Assembly: GCA_000403945.1 (NCBI GenBank)
Contig: APFI01000239.1
Span: 1-5,626 of the forward strand
Direction: 5' to 3'
Length of the DNA stretch: 5,626 nt
Source: Desulfovibrio sp. Dsv1
GTDB lineage: Bacteria; Desulfobacterota; Desulfovibrionia; Desulfovibrionales; Desulfovibrionaceae
Shown here: one piece after another, positions 1-5,349 of the stretch
How the letters are laid out: the number at the start of each line of letters is the position of its first letter
How positions within the stretch are numbered: the stretch's first letter is position 1
Notes under the pieces: model-generated
The model's database searches: none
Told to the model about the DNA's origin: nothing
What the model saw: only the letters and a program-made list of their open reading frames with translations
Made by a program: the position numbers and the translations under genes

Positions 1-22
1 AAGTCATAACCTATTGATTTCA

Positions 23-99
23 TGGTGCGCCCAGGAGGAATCGAACCCCCGGCCAAGAGCTTAGAAGGCTCCTGCTCTATCCATCTGAGCTATGGGCGC
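23..99 (-). tRNA. tRNA-Arg (anticodon TCT)
   Basis: On the minus strand a complete cloverleaf can be folded by eye. The acceptor stem is GCGCCCA with TGGGCGC, the D stem GCTC/GAGC, the anticodon stem GGAGC/GCTCT around the loop CTTCTAA, and the T stem GGGGG/CCTCC around TTCGATT. The anticodon is TCT (plus-strand AGA at 63-65), which reads AGA/AGG arginine codons. The discriminator is A, and the 3' CCA is encoded (23-25). Without CCA the gene is 26-99. It stands alone behind its own promoter. Fewer than 23 bases lie downstream in the window, so a terminator or a further tRNA cannot be judged. Confidence 0.97.
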
Positions 100-140
100 A
101 TGCCGAGCCGGCGGGCAGACCGTCATTTTCGCGCCCACCA

Positions 141-169
141 TATATAGAGACGGCGGCCCGCCGCGTCAA
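141..169 (-). promoter_or_regulatory. Sigma-70 promoter of the tRNA-Arg gene
   Basis: Read on the minus strand there is a -35 box TTGACG (164-169), a spacer of exactly 17 bases, and a -10 box TATATA (141-146). Transcription would start near 134, giving a leader of about 35 bases before the tRNA. The discriminator after the -10 box is GC-rich (GGTGGGCGCG), the type associated with stringent (ppGpp) control of stable-RNA promoters. That regulatory reading is inference. The spacer holds a 13-base near-palindrome, CGGCGG-C-CCGCCG (151-163). Confidence 0.85.
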
Positions 170-394
170 GAGATGCAACATGTCACGCATCCATCGCCAT
201 TCCGTCACGCCTTGCAACCAGCGAGAGTTCATTTCACGTCGTCTGCCAGGGAGCGGAGATACCTTAGCCCGCCGCTGCCGGTTTTGTCTGCGACGCCGGG
301 CGATATCTTTCATGCGGGGCATGGCGAAGCCCTTGCCGCTGAACGCTTCCAGCGTCGCGTCCGAAATGGCGGCGCGGCGGGCTCTCCCTTATTC

Positions 395-424
395 CCGGCG
401 GCCTCCGGCCGCGGAGGAAGCCGG
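395..424. other. Strong hairpin downstream of mltA
   Basis: The arms CCGGC (395-399) and GCCGG (420-424) flank an inner stem CCTCCG (402-407) with CGGAGG (412-417) and a four-base loop, with a two-by-two internal mismatch. It lies 60 bases beyond the mltA stop codon. It could end mltA transcription, but on the minus strand it is followed by GAATAAGG rather than a T tract. On the plus strand it is followed by ATTTT, but no plus-strand gene lies before it. It may be a Rho-assisted 3' end or an mRNA-stabilising stem. Confidence 0.35.
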
Positions 425-484
425 ATTTTGAGCATCCGCCGGATCAGCGTGAGCTGCGGCATCCACGGCATCCCGCAGCGGGTC

Positions 485-1597
485 CTAGCGGGCCAGCAGC
501 ACCCAGGCCGGGCCCCTGGCGTCCAGATGGCTGGCCACATAATTGGCTCGCGCGTCCCCGCCGCAGAAGATGTCAATGCGGTTGCGCCTGATGGCCCCGC
601 CCACATCCTGGGCCACGCCTATCCCGCGCAGAGGCGCGCTGCCGCGCCGCTCGTCCGGCGCATTGACGCCGTAAGCCACCAGCGAGCCCAGAGGAATAAA
701 GGATCGGTCCGTGGCCAAGGAGAGCCAGCCGTCCACCTCATGCCCCATAGCCCCTGTGGGGCCACGGCTGCCGAGTTTGAAGAAAACATAGCTGGGATTG
801 TCGTTGAGAATTTCGCGCACCCGGTCGGGATTGTTCCTGAACCACTCACGCTGCTCGAAAATGTCGCCGCGCTTGAGCAGGCCCTTTTCACGCATGATTC
901 GGCCCGAACTCCTGTACTTGTGTCCGTTCTGTCCGGCGTAGTTCACATAGGCCTGCGTGCCGTCGTCAAAAATCAGGCGGCCCGAACCCTGGATTTCCAA
1001 AAAAAAGACGTCCACCGGGTCCGCGGCCCAGGCCAGTTCCAGACCCCGGCCGGCCAGCACCTGTTTTTCCTCGATGGTGCGGCGGTCATGGTAGCGGCCG
1101 CGTTTGGCGCGCACCCGTTTGAGATCCGGCGGCAGACCGTAGATGGCTTGGGCATAGCCCGGCTTGCGCGTGCGGCTGGCCCGCACCCGCGGCTCATAGT
1201 AGCCGGAATAATTGATGCCGCCCGGCACTTCCACCCAGCGGAAGTTCGCCAGCAGCAGGCCGGGCTCCGCGTCCAGGCGCGGCAGCAGATCCCGCAGGCG
1301 GGTCAGGCTGCGGGAGAGATCCCGCCAAGTCACGGTCAGGCCCGGCCTTTTGACGGCCGCCGCGCCCAGCGGCTTGCTGTTGACATAGCGCAGAGACCTG
1401 CGCAGGGTAGGATCCATGTCCTTCCAACTGGTCAGATCCTGGTTGCGGGGGGCCAGATTGGCGACGAAAAAGTCCGGGCTTTCCCGCACGGACACCGGCG
1501 GCCCCAGCGACGGCAGTTCTTCGGGCCGCGGCTTCTTGCCGGCGCAGGCGGAAAGCGCAAGACTCGCCAGCAAAGCCACAATCAGGGCCGGACGCAA
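485..1597 (-). CDS. mltA: MltA family membrane-bound lytic murein transglycosylase (lipoprotein)
   Basis: It cleaves the beta-1,4 bond between N-acetylmuramic acid and N-acetylglucosamine in peptidoglycan, leaving 1,6-anhydromuramic ends. It would act in the periplasm, anchored to the outer membrane. From the TTG at 1597 the product is 370 residues, about the family length. A hydrophobic signal peptide ends in the lipobox LSAC (Cys18). MltA signatures follow: SGYYEP (131-136), EIQGSGRL (201-208), VNYAGQNGHKY (218-228), then the C-terminal 3D (three-aspartate) domain with PLGS (302-305), AQDVGGAI (329-336) and NRIDIF (339-344), ending WVLLAR. The conserved Asp331 and Asp342 lie in the catalytic region. 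Start choice is uncertain: an in-frame ATG at 1666 would add 23 residues but would overlap the divergent thioesterase start. The TTG gives a compact lipoprotein signal and leaves 63 bases between the divergent genes. Neither start has a strong Shine-Dalgarno. The frame continues past the TAG stop (see findings). Confidence 0.94.
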   Translation of the reverse strand: MRPALIVALLASLALSACAGKKPRPEELPSLGPPVSVRESPDFFVANLAPRNQDLTSWKDMDPTLRRSLRYVNSKPLGAAAVKRPGLTVTWRDLSRSLTRLRDLLPRLDAEPGLLLANFRWVEVPGGINYSGYYEPRVRASRTRKPGYAQAIYGLPPDLKRVRAKRGRYHDRRTIEEKQVLAGRGLELAWAADPVDVFFLEIQGSGRLIFDDGTQAYVNYAGQNGHKYRSSGRIMREKGLLKRGDIFEQREWFRNNPDRVREILNDNPSYVFFKLGSRGPTGAMGHEVDGWLSLATDRSFIPLGSLVAYGVNAPDERRGSAPLRGIGVAQDVGGAIRRNRIDIFCGGDARANYVASHLDARGPAWVLLAR

Positions 1598-1618
1598 CGC
1601 GTCCCCGCCCCATACTGA

Positions 1619-1638
1619 CGCGCCGCCTTCGCGGCGCG
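1619..1638. other. 8-bp stem hairpin between the divergent starts
   Basis: CGCGCCGC (1619-1626) pairs perfectly with GCGGCGCG (1631-1638) around the loop CTTC. It sits 10 bases before the Shine-Dalgarno of the thioesterase gene and within the leader of mltA if mltA starts at the TTG at 1597. It could influence leader structure or decay of either mRNA. With the longer mltA start it would instead be coding sequence. No function is demonstrated. Confidence 0.5.
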
Positions 1639-1647
1639 CACCGAAAC

Positions 1648-1653
1648 AAGGAG
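1648..1653 (+). promoter_or_regulatory. Ribosome binding site fixing the GTG start of the thioesterase
   Basis: AAGGAG lies 7 bases before the GTG at 1661. This decides for the GTG over the ATG at 1665, which is in another frame, and over the in-frame ATG codon further in (1730, residue 23 MetGlyVal), which would remove the catalytic motif. Confidence 0.85.
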
Positions 1654-1660
1654 CCTGCCC

Positions 1661-2083
1661 GTGCATGATTTTCCCATTCCGGAAGTCTGGTTGCCCCATC
1701 GCGTGTCCTATGGTGAAACGGACACCATGGGGGTTTTGTATTACGCCGAATACCTGCACCTTTTCGAGCGCGCCCGCAACGCCTACATCCGCCAATGCGG
1801 CATAAGCTACGTCGACGTGGAAAAAAAGGGCATCATCCTGCCCGTGCGCGAAGCCCAGTGCCGCTACCGCGCGCCGGCCCGTTATGATGATCTGGTGCGG
1901 GTACGCGCGGCCATCAGCGAATGGGGCCGGGCCTCACTGCGTTTTGTATATGAGATATGGAACGAGGACAAGACGCGCCTGCTGGCTGAAGGCATGACTC
2001 AGCACCCCCTTGTCAATCCCCAGGGACGCCCCGTGCCCGTGCCGGACTGGTTCCGGCAGTTGTGCGTGAAACGCGACGCCTGA
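1661..2083 (+). CDS. YbgC/FadM-type hotdog-fold acyl-CoA thioesterase
   Basis: A 140-residue protein of the 4-hydroxybenzoyl-CoA thioesterase-like hotdog family, which hydrolyses acyl-CoA thioesters to free acid and CoA in the cytoplasm. The family signature is near the N-terminus: YGETDTMGVLYYAEYLHLFERAR split over residues 17-39, where Asp21 is at the position of the catalytic aspartate and the ERAR helix follows. RYDDLV (74-79) and GRASLRFVYEIW (89-100) match the usual strands, and QGRPVPVPDW (121-130) is the typical C-terminal end. Length is normal. The position usually held by His in VVYH is Tyr28 here. The start is GTG, supported by AAGGAG. The gene is divergent from mltA and is not next to tol-pal genes, so the Tol-Pal role of E. 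coli YbgC cannot be assumed. The substrate is unknown. I saw no convincing promoter. Confidence 0.93.
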   Translation: MHDFPIPEVWLPHRVSYGETDTMGVLYYAEYLHLFERARNAYIRQCGISYVDVEKKGIILPVREAQCRYRAPARYDDLVRVRAAISEWGRASLRFVYEIWNEDKTRLLAEGMTQHPLVNPQGRPVPVPDWFRQLCVKRDA

Positions 2084-2084
2084 A

Positions 2085-2104
2085 CGCGGGATGCGCCGCC
2101 CGCG
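2085..2104 (+). other. Hairpin just after the thioesterase stop codon
   Basis: CGCGGG (2085-2090) and CCCGCG (2099-2104) form a perfect 6-bp stem around an 8-base loop, one base after the TGA. It is followed by CTGCAAAAAA, not a T tract, so it is at best a weak or Rho-assisted 3' end of the thioesterase transcript. It overlaps the start of the GltD-like relic. Confidence 0.3.
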
Positions 2105-2296
2105 CTGCAAAAAACCTCCCTGCCGCACGGGCTGCCCCATCAGCACCAACATTCCGGTGATGACAGGACAAGTTTCTGCATGGCAATCTCGGGCGATGTG
2201 GTGCGCGGGGCCAAAGCCATGGTGGAGGCCGTACGCTGTTCCAAGGCAGTGGCCGATGCCATGTGCGCCTGTACGCAAAGTCCGTCGCGCGCGTGA
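2091..2296 (+). pseudogene. Relic of a GltD-like glutamate synthase small subunit / NADPH-linked Fe-S flavoprotein
   Basis: Two ends of one protein family lie side by side with the middle missing. In the frame of 2091, codons 2103-2156 read RCKKPPCRTGCPISTNIP. This is the N-terminal cysteine motif (C-x4-C-x3-C-P) that binds an Fe-S cluster in GltD and related NADPH-dependent oxidoreductases. In another frame, from about 2174 to the TGA at 2294-2296, the sequence reads SGDVVRGAKAMVEAV followed by SKAVADAM. This resembles the family's C-terminal FAD-binding end (typically GDVV-G-A-TVVEA with a following helix). Full-length members have roughly 450-500 residues; here the segments are about 13 codons apart and frame-shifted, so nearly all FAD and NAD(P)H domains are deleted. 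It cannot encode a working enzyme. The identification rests on motif recognition of both termini in the right order and on the same strand. Confidence 0.68.
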
Positions 2297-2317
2297 TTGC
2301 CGGGCGGACGGCCCCTG

Positions 2318-2827
2318 TCAACGCTGGTGGGAAAGGCGGCGCGCCAGATGCGCCGGTTCGGGCGTCGCCATGTCGTCGCCGCGCAGATGGGCATTGAGAC
2401 TGCACATGAGGCCAGCCAAATCGTCAAAGGTTTCGTCGCGGCCGAATCCGCTCAGCAGCCAGCGGCCGCGGCCATGCAGCACCTTGCGGGCGCCGCGCAG
2501 GGAGCGTTCGCGCATGCTCAGCTCCAGACGCCACTCTCCCGCCGGGGTGCGCAGCACCAGGCGCGCGCCTTTGCCCGATAGCTCGTGGCCGGGCGGATCG
2601 CCCGCCAGGCGCAACAGATCCTCCACCGCCGCGCGCAGCACACGGCACTGTTCGTCCAGGGAAATATTTTTCCTGTCCTCGTCCAGTTGGCGCTCACCGG
2701 CCCGGATGCGCTCCAGATACTGGTTCCGGTCCTGGTCCAGAGTGGTGATGCCGCGCCGCATGATGCGCAGGCAGAAAATCATGCCCGCCAGAATTACCGC
2801 CCCGGCGGCGGCCCATTCCAGAATCAT
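2318..2827 (-). CDS. Hypothetical protein with one membrane segment and a coiled coil
   Basis: I do not recognise this 169-residue protein. Residues 3-22 form a hydrophobic helix (EWAAAGAVILAGMIFCL) followed by RIMRR, so the positive-inside rule suggests a single membrane anchor with the rest in the cytoplasm. Residues about 28-75 are highly charged with heptad-like spacing (LDQDRNQYLERIRAGERQLDED and on), likely a coiled coil. Residues 85-150 look globular (LVLRTPAGEWRLEL, WLLSGFGRDETFDDLAGLM) and the tail is basic. The ATG at 2827 is chosen over the GTG at 2833, because GGAGG at 2836-2840 is 8 bases from the ATG and only 2 from the GTG. A promoter lies immediately upstream. It converges on the GltD-like relic and is divergent from the EF-G paralogue. 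Three antisense open frames overlap it, but only this frame has the promoter, ribosome binding site and membrane-protein logic. Confidence 0.8.
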   Translation of the reverse strand: MILEWAAAGAVILAGMIFCLRIMRRGITTLDQDRNQYLERIRAGERQLDEDRKNISLDEQCRVLRAAVEDLLRLAGDPPGHELSGKGARLVLRTPAGEWRLELSMRERSLRGARKVLHGRGRWLLSGFGRDETFDDLAGLMCSLNAHLRGDDMATPEPAHLARRLSHQR

Positions 2828-2835
2828 CGGCACGG

Positions 2836-2840
2836 CCTCC
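2836..2840 (-). promoter_or_regulatory. Ribosome binding site of the membrane-anchored hypothetical gene
   Basis: GGAGG on the minus strand with 8 bases to the ATG at 2827. It decides the start: the in-frame GTG at 2833 is too close. Confidence 0.75.
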
Positions 2841-2853
2841 AGTTTTTGCGACT

Positions 2854-2882
2854 AATCTCGCCATTGCGCGCGGTCCTGTCAA
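2854..2882 (-). promoter_or_regulatory. Probable sigma-70 promoter of the membrane-anchored hypothetical gene
   Basis: On the minus strand a perfect -35 TTGACA (2877-2882) is followed after 17 bases by GAGATT (2854-2859), a poor -10 with three of six consensus bases. A start near 2847 would give a leader of about 20 bases with the Shine-Dalgarno correctly placed. The geometry is good; the weak -10 suggests low basal expression or an activator. Confidence 0.5.
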
Positions 2883-2892
2883 GCGCCCGCGC

Positions 2893-2931
2893 CCGGTAAC
2901 CGGCGGAAGAACGTCGTGTCGCCGGACCGGC
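2893..2931. repeat. Two 11-base palindromes in the divergent intergenic region
   Basis: CCGGTAACCGG (2893-2903) and GCCGGACCGGC (2921-2931) are each perfect inverted repeats around one central base, with centres 28 bases apart. They lie upstream of the -35 box of the hypothetical gene and 175-213 bases before the EF-G-like gene. They could be operator half-sites, but in such GC-rich DNA short palindromes also arise by chance. Confidence 0.3.
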
Positions 2932-3016
2932 ATACCCGGCAGGGGGCATGGCAGGAACGCGGGGCTCTTCCCTTTTTCCGCGCAAGACTGTATCGTTGTT
3001 CCCGATTGGCGCGCGC

Positions 3017-3032
3017 GGCCCGCGCGCGGGCC
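3017..3032. repeat. 16-base perfect GC palindrome in the leader of the EF-G-like gene
   Basis: GGCCCGCGCGCGGGCC is its own reverse complement. An overlapping alternative hairpin pairs GCGCGCG (3011-3017) with CGCGCGC (3021-3027). It lies 74 bases before the start codon and is followed by CTGGTTTCG rather than a T run. It may be a regulator site or leader stem, or the end of an unseen transcript. No function is shown. Confidence 0.4.
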
Positions 3033-3055
3033 TTCCCTGGTTTCGTTCGCCCGGC

Positions 3056-3084
3056 TTGCGCGCTCTTCTTTCGCGCCGTCATAT
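3056..3084 (+). promoter_or_regulatory. Weak candidate promoter of the EF-G-like gene
   Basis: TTGCGC (3056-3061), a 17-base spacer and TCATAT (3079-3084) have the right spacing but only partial consensus. Transcription would begin around 3091, only a few bases before the Shine-Dalgarno. It is offered as the best match in the region; the true promoter may be elsewhere. Confidence 0.25.
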
Positions 3085-3105
3085 CGCTTACTAAGGGAGA
3101 AAACC

Positions 3106-5169
3106 ATGCCAACCCCTCTGGAAATGCAACGCACTTTCGCTCTCGTCGGCACCGGCGGCTGCGGCAAAACGTCGCTGGCCGAAATGCTGCTGTTCAACGC
3201 CGGGGCCGTGACCCGCATGGGCGCCGTTGAAGACGGCACCACCAACCTCGACTACGAACCCGAGGAAGTGCGCCGCCGCGGTTCGGCGCAGCCCGCCTGC
3301 GCCACCTATCTCTGGAACAGGAACCGCCATTTTCTGCTGGACATTCCCGGCGACGGCAACTTCACCGGCGATATGAAATGCCTGCTCAAGGGCGTGGACA
3401 GCGTGCTCTTCGTGCTGGACGCCGTGGACGGCGTGCGCCCCCTGAGCAAAAAATTCTGGAGCATGGTCCGCGCGGAAAACCTGCCGGCCATGATCGTCAT
3501 CAACAAGCTGGACCGGGACCGGGCCGACTTTCACATGGCCTTTGACGGCTTGGCGGCCCTGGGCGTCAAGCCTGTGGCCCTGCAGCTGCCCATCCGCCAG
3601 GGCGAGGCTTTCACGGGCATGGTGGACGTGCTGGCAGACAAGGCCCTCATCTTCGGCGAAAACGGCTCCGTCAGCAAAGCGGAAGTTCCCGCCGGCATGC
3701 TGGACGACATGAGCCTGCTGCGCGACGTCACTGTGGAAAATATCGCGGAAAGCGATGAAGTCCTGATGGAAAGATACCTGGAGGAAGGCAGCCTCTCTCT
3801 GGAAGACCTGCAATCCGGCCTGCGTAAGGGCGTGCTCAGCGGCGAGCTGACCCCGGTGCTGGTCTGCTCCGCTCTGGAGAACAAGGGCGGCAAAGCCGTT
3901 CTGGATGCGGTGGAAGCCCTGTTGCCCTCGCCGCTGGACCGGCCGGCCCTTGAAGACGCCGCCGGTGCCGAACGCGCGCCCGATCCGGACGGTCCGGTAG
4001 CCTGCTTTGTGTTCAAAACCCTGGCCGATCCCTTTGCCGGGCAGCTTTCCATCCTGCGGGTGCTTTCCGGCACCGTCAATGGCGACGCCACGCTCAAAAA
4101 CATGCGCAGCGAGGAAAACGAGCGCCTGGGCAGTCTGCTCTATCTGGTGGGCAAAACCCAGACCCCCTGCAAGGACCCTGTGGGCCCGGGCGCCATTGTG
4201 GCTGTGCCCAAACTCAAGAACACGCGCACGGGCGACACCCTCTGCGACGAAAAAGCGCCCTTCGCCCTGCCCATGCCCGAACTGCCGCCGCAGTTGATCA
4301 CCTACGCCCTGGCCCCCAGGGAAAAGGGCGAGGAAGACAAGGTCTACGCGGCCATCCAGCGCCTGCTGGACGAGGACATCACCCTTCGCCTGGCCCGCGA
4401 CGGGGAGAACGGCGACATTCTGCTCTCCGGCATGGGGCAGCTGCATATCGAACTTTCTGTGGAAAAGGCCAGGCGCCGCTTCAAGATCGACATCACGCTG
4501 AAAACGCCCAAGGTGCCCTACCGCGAAACCGTACGTGGCAAATGCCAGGTGCAGGGCCGCCACAAAAAGCAATCCGGCGGGCGCGGCCAGTTCGGCGACT
4601 GCTGGATCGAGATGGAAGGCCTGCCGCGCGGTTCGGGCTATGTCTTTGAAGACGCCATTGTGGGCGGCGTCATCCCGCGCCAGTACATTCCGGCCATCGA
4701 CAAGGGTATTCAGGAAGCGGCCGCGCGCGGCTTCCTGGCCGGTTGCCAGGTGGTGGACTTCCGCGTCAAGGTTTATGACGGCAGCTATCACACTGTGGAC
4801 TCCTCGGAAATGGCCTTCAAGGTGGCCGGTTCCCTGGCCTTCAAAAAAGCCATGGAAAGCCTCAAACCCGTGCTGCTGGAACCTATCGTGCTGTTGACCG
4901 TGTCCATTCCCGATGAAAGCATGGGGGACGTGATCGGCGACCTTTCCTCCCGTCGAGGCAAGGTGCTGGGTTCGGACTCTCAAGCGGGCATCACCGAAAT
5001 CAAGGCCCACGCGCCCATGAGCGAAGTGCTGCGCTACGCGCCGGACCTGCGCTCCATGACCGGCGGCCAAGGCTTCTTCACTATGGAATTCGACCATTAC
5101 GAGGAAGCGCCGCAGCCTGTGTCCGAAAAAGTTATTGCCGAGCGGCAGGCCGCCAAAGCCGCAGAATAA
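3106..5169 (+). CDS. fusA2: Elongation factor G-like GTPase (EF-G2/FusA2 type)
   Basis: A complete five-domain EF-G paralogue of 687 residues, expected to bind GTP and the ribosome in the cytoplasm. The ATG follows AAGGGAG (3093-3099) with 6 bases of spacing. G domain: P-loop GTGGCGKT (15-22), DIPGDGNF (79-86) where classical EF-G has DTPGHVDF, NKLD (133-136), and SALENKG (255-261). Domain II is about 295-385 and domain III about 395-470 with GMGQLHIEL (442-450). Domain IV has SGGRGQFG (490-497), GGVIPRQYIPAIDKGIQE (520-537) and GSYHTVDSSE (559-568), and domain V follows with GDVIGDLSSRRG (607-618). Domains IV and V are close to classical EF-G, including His562 at the position of E. coli His583. 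Switch I RGITIT is replaced by RGSAQP and the switch II catalytic His is Asp83, so normal ribosome-triggered GTP hydrolysis is doubtful. It stands alone, not in the str operon, which supports a second EF-G rather than the essential one. Its role is unknown. Confidence 0.95.
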   Translation: MPTPLEMQRTFALVGTGGCGKTSLAEMLLFNAGAVTRMGAVEDGTTNLDYEPEEVRRRGSAQPACATYLWNRNRHFLLDIPGDGNFTGDMKCLLKGVDSVLFVLDAVDGVRPLSKKFWSMVRAENLPAMIVINKLDRDRADFHMAFDGLAALGVKPVALQLPIRQGEAFTGMVDVLADKALIFGENGSVSKAEVPAGMLDDMSLLRDVTVENIAESDEVLMERYLEEGSLSLEDLQSGLRKGVLSGELTPVLVCSALENKGGKAVLDAVEALLPSPLDRPALEDAAGAERAPDPDGPVACFVFKTLADPFAGQLSILRVLSGTVNGDATLKNMRSEENERLGSLLYLVGKTQTPCKDPVGPGAIVAVPKLKNTRTGDTLCDEKAPFALPMPELPPQLITYALAPREKGEEDKVYAAIQRLLDEDITLRLARDGENGDILLSGMGQLHIELSVEKARRRFKIDITLKTPKVPYRETVRGKCQVQGRHKKQSGGRGQFGDCWIEMEGLPRGSGYVFEDAIVGGVIPRQYIPAIDKGIQEAAARGFLAGCQVVDFRVKVYDGSYHTVDSSEMAFKVAGSLAFKKAMESLKPVLLEPIVLLTVSIPDESMGDVIGDLSSRRGKVLGSDSQAGITEIKAHAPMSEVLRYAPDLRSMTGGQGFFTMEFDHYEEAPQPVSEKVIAERQAAKAAE

Positions 5170-5175
5170 CCGTAC

Positions 5176-5210
5176 GGCGCCATGGTCGTCCCGGACGACA
5201 CAAAGGCGCC
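5176..5210 (+). other. Compound hairpin after the EF-G-like gene
   Basis: GGCGCC (5176-5181) pairs with GGCGCC (5205-5210) and encloses a perfect hairpin GTCGTC-CCG-GACGAC (5185-5199). It begins 7 bases after the stop codon. No T tract follows, so it is more likely a 3'-end stabilising stem or part of a two-step termination region than a complete intrinsic terminator. Confidence 0.4.
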
Positions 5211-5250
5211 CCAAGGGCGGCACTAATAAAACAGCATAGAGTGGTTTCGG

Positions 5251-5282
5251 GAAACGGCACGGCATTCGGGCTATGCCGTTTC
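5251..5282 (+). terminator. Probable terminator of the EF-G-like gene
   Basis: GAAACGGCA (5251-5259) pairs perfectly with TGCCGTTTC (5274-5282) over a 14-base loop, and TCCGTTTG follows. The A-rich left arm and T-containing right arm resemble an intrinsic terminator, though the T tract is broken. A competing inner hairpin (CGGCAT/ATGCCG, 5260-5265 with 5273-5278) shares bases with the right arm. It is about 80 bases after the stop codon. Confidence 0.45.
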
Positions 5283-5349
5283 TCCGTTTGATAGGTCATA
5301 AAAGTAAGGACACGGGGAGTATTCCCGCTTTGAATCTTGCCTATACACC

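Larger units (their letters stand above)
101..484. other. 384-base region without a firm gene between tRNA-Arg and mltA
   Basis: It holds the tRNA promoter (141-169) and a GC-rich hairpin (395-424). On the minus strand, in the same frame as mltA, two coding-like stretches follow the mltA TAG. The first is a 31-codon Ala/Asp-rich stretch (484-392) ending at TAA (389-391). The second is an open stretch from 388 to about 255 with G or C at most third positions, reading for example ATLEAFSGKGFAMPRMKDIA. No start codon with a ribosome binding site introduces the second stretch, and I do not recognise it, so it is not called as a gene. No other feature is supported. Confidence 0.5.
5170..5349. other. 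Intergenic stretch between the EF-G-like gene and the recombinase relic
   Basis: It holds the two hairpins described above and a small third stem, CGGGGA-GTA-TTCCCG (5313-5327, one G-T pair). The sequence from about 5220 onward looks more AT-rich than the rest of the window, which fits imported DNA around the recombinase relic. No gene with a start signal was found. Confidence 0.5.

Noticed and set aside
23..99. tRNA-Arg as an active integration site for an element
   Set aside because: No integrase gene and no repeat of the tRNA 3' end was seen within the window; only 22 bases lie beyond the CCA end, so it cannot be tested here.
92..1618. 508-codon open frame on the plus strand
   Set aside because: It is antisense to mltA, begins inside the tRNA gene, has no family signature and no ribosome binding site, and mltA on the other strand is unmistakable. 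Long antisense frames are common in GC-rich genes.
2013..2427. Overlapping minus-strand open frames in the gap after the membrane-anchored gene
   Set aside because: They have no start signals and low-complexity Arg/Pro/Ala translations, and lie antisense to the thioesterase 3' end and the GltD-like relic, whose plus-strand motifs are more convincing.
2091..2855. 254-codon plus-strand open frame as one gene
   Set aside because: Only its first ~25 codons carry a recognisable motif (the GltD-like cysteine cluster). The rest is an Arg/Ser-rich antisense shadow of the membrane-anchored gene, and the GltD-like C-terminal part is in a different frame.
3091..5265. 724-codon open frame on the minus strand
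   Set aside because: It is the exact antisense of the EF-G-like gene, with a His/Gly/Ala-rich translation lacking any domain. It is a by-product of the codon bias of the sense gene.
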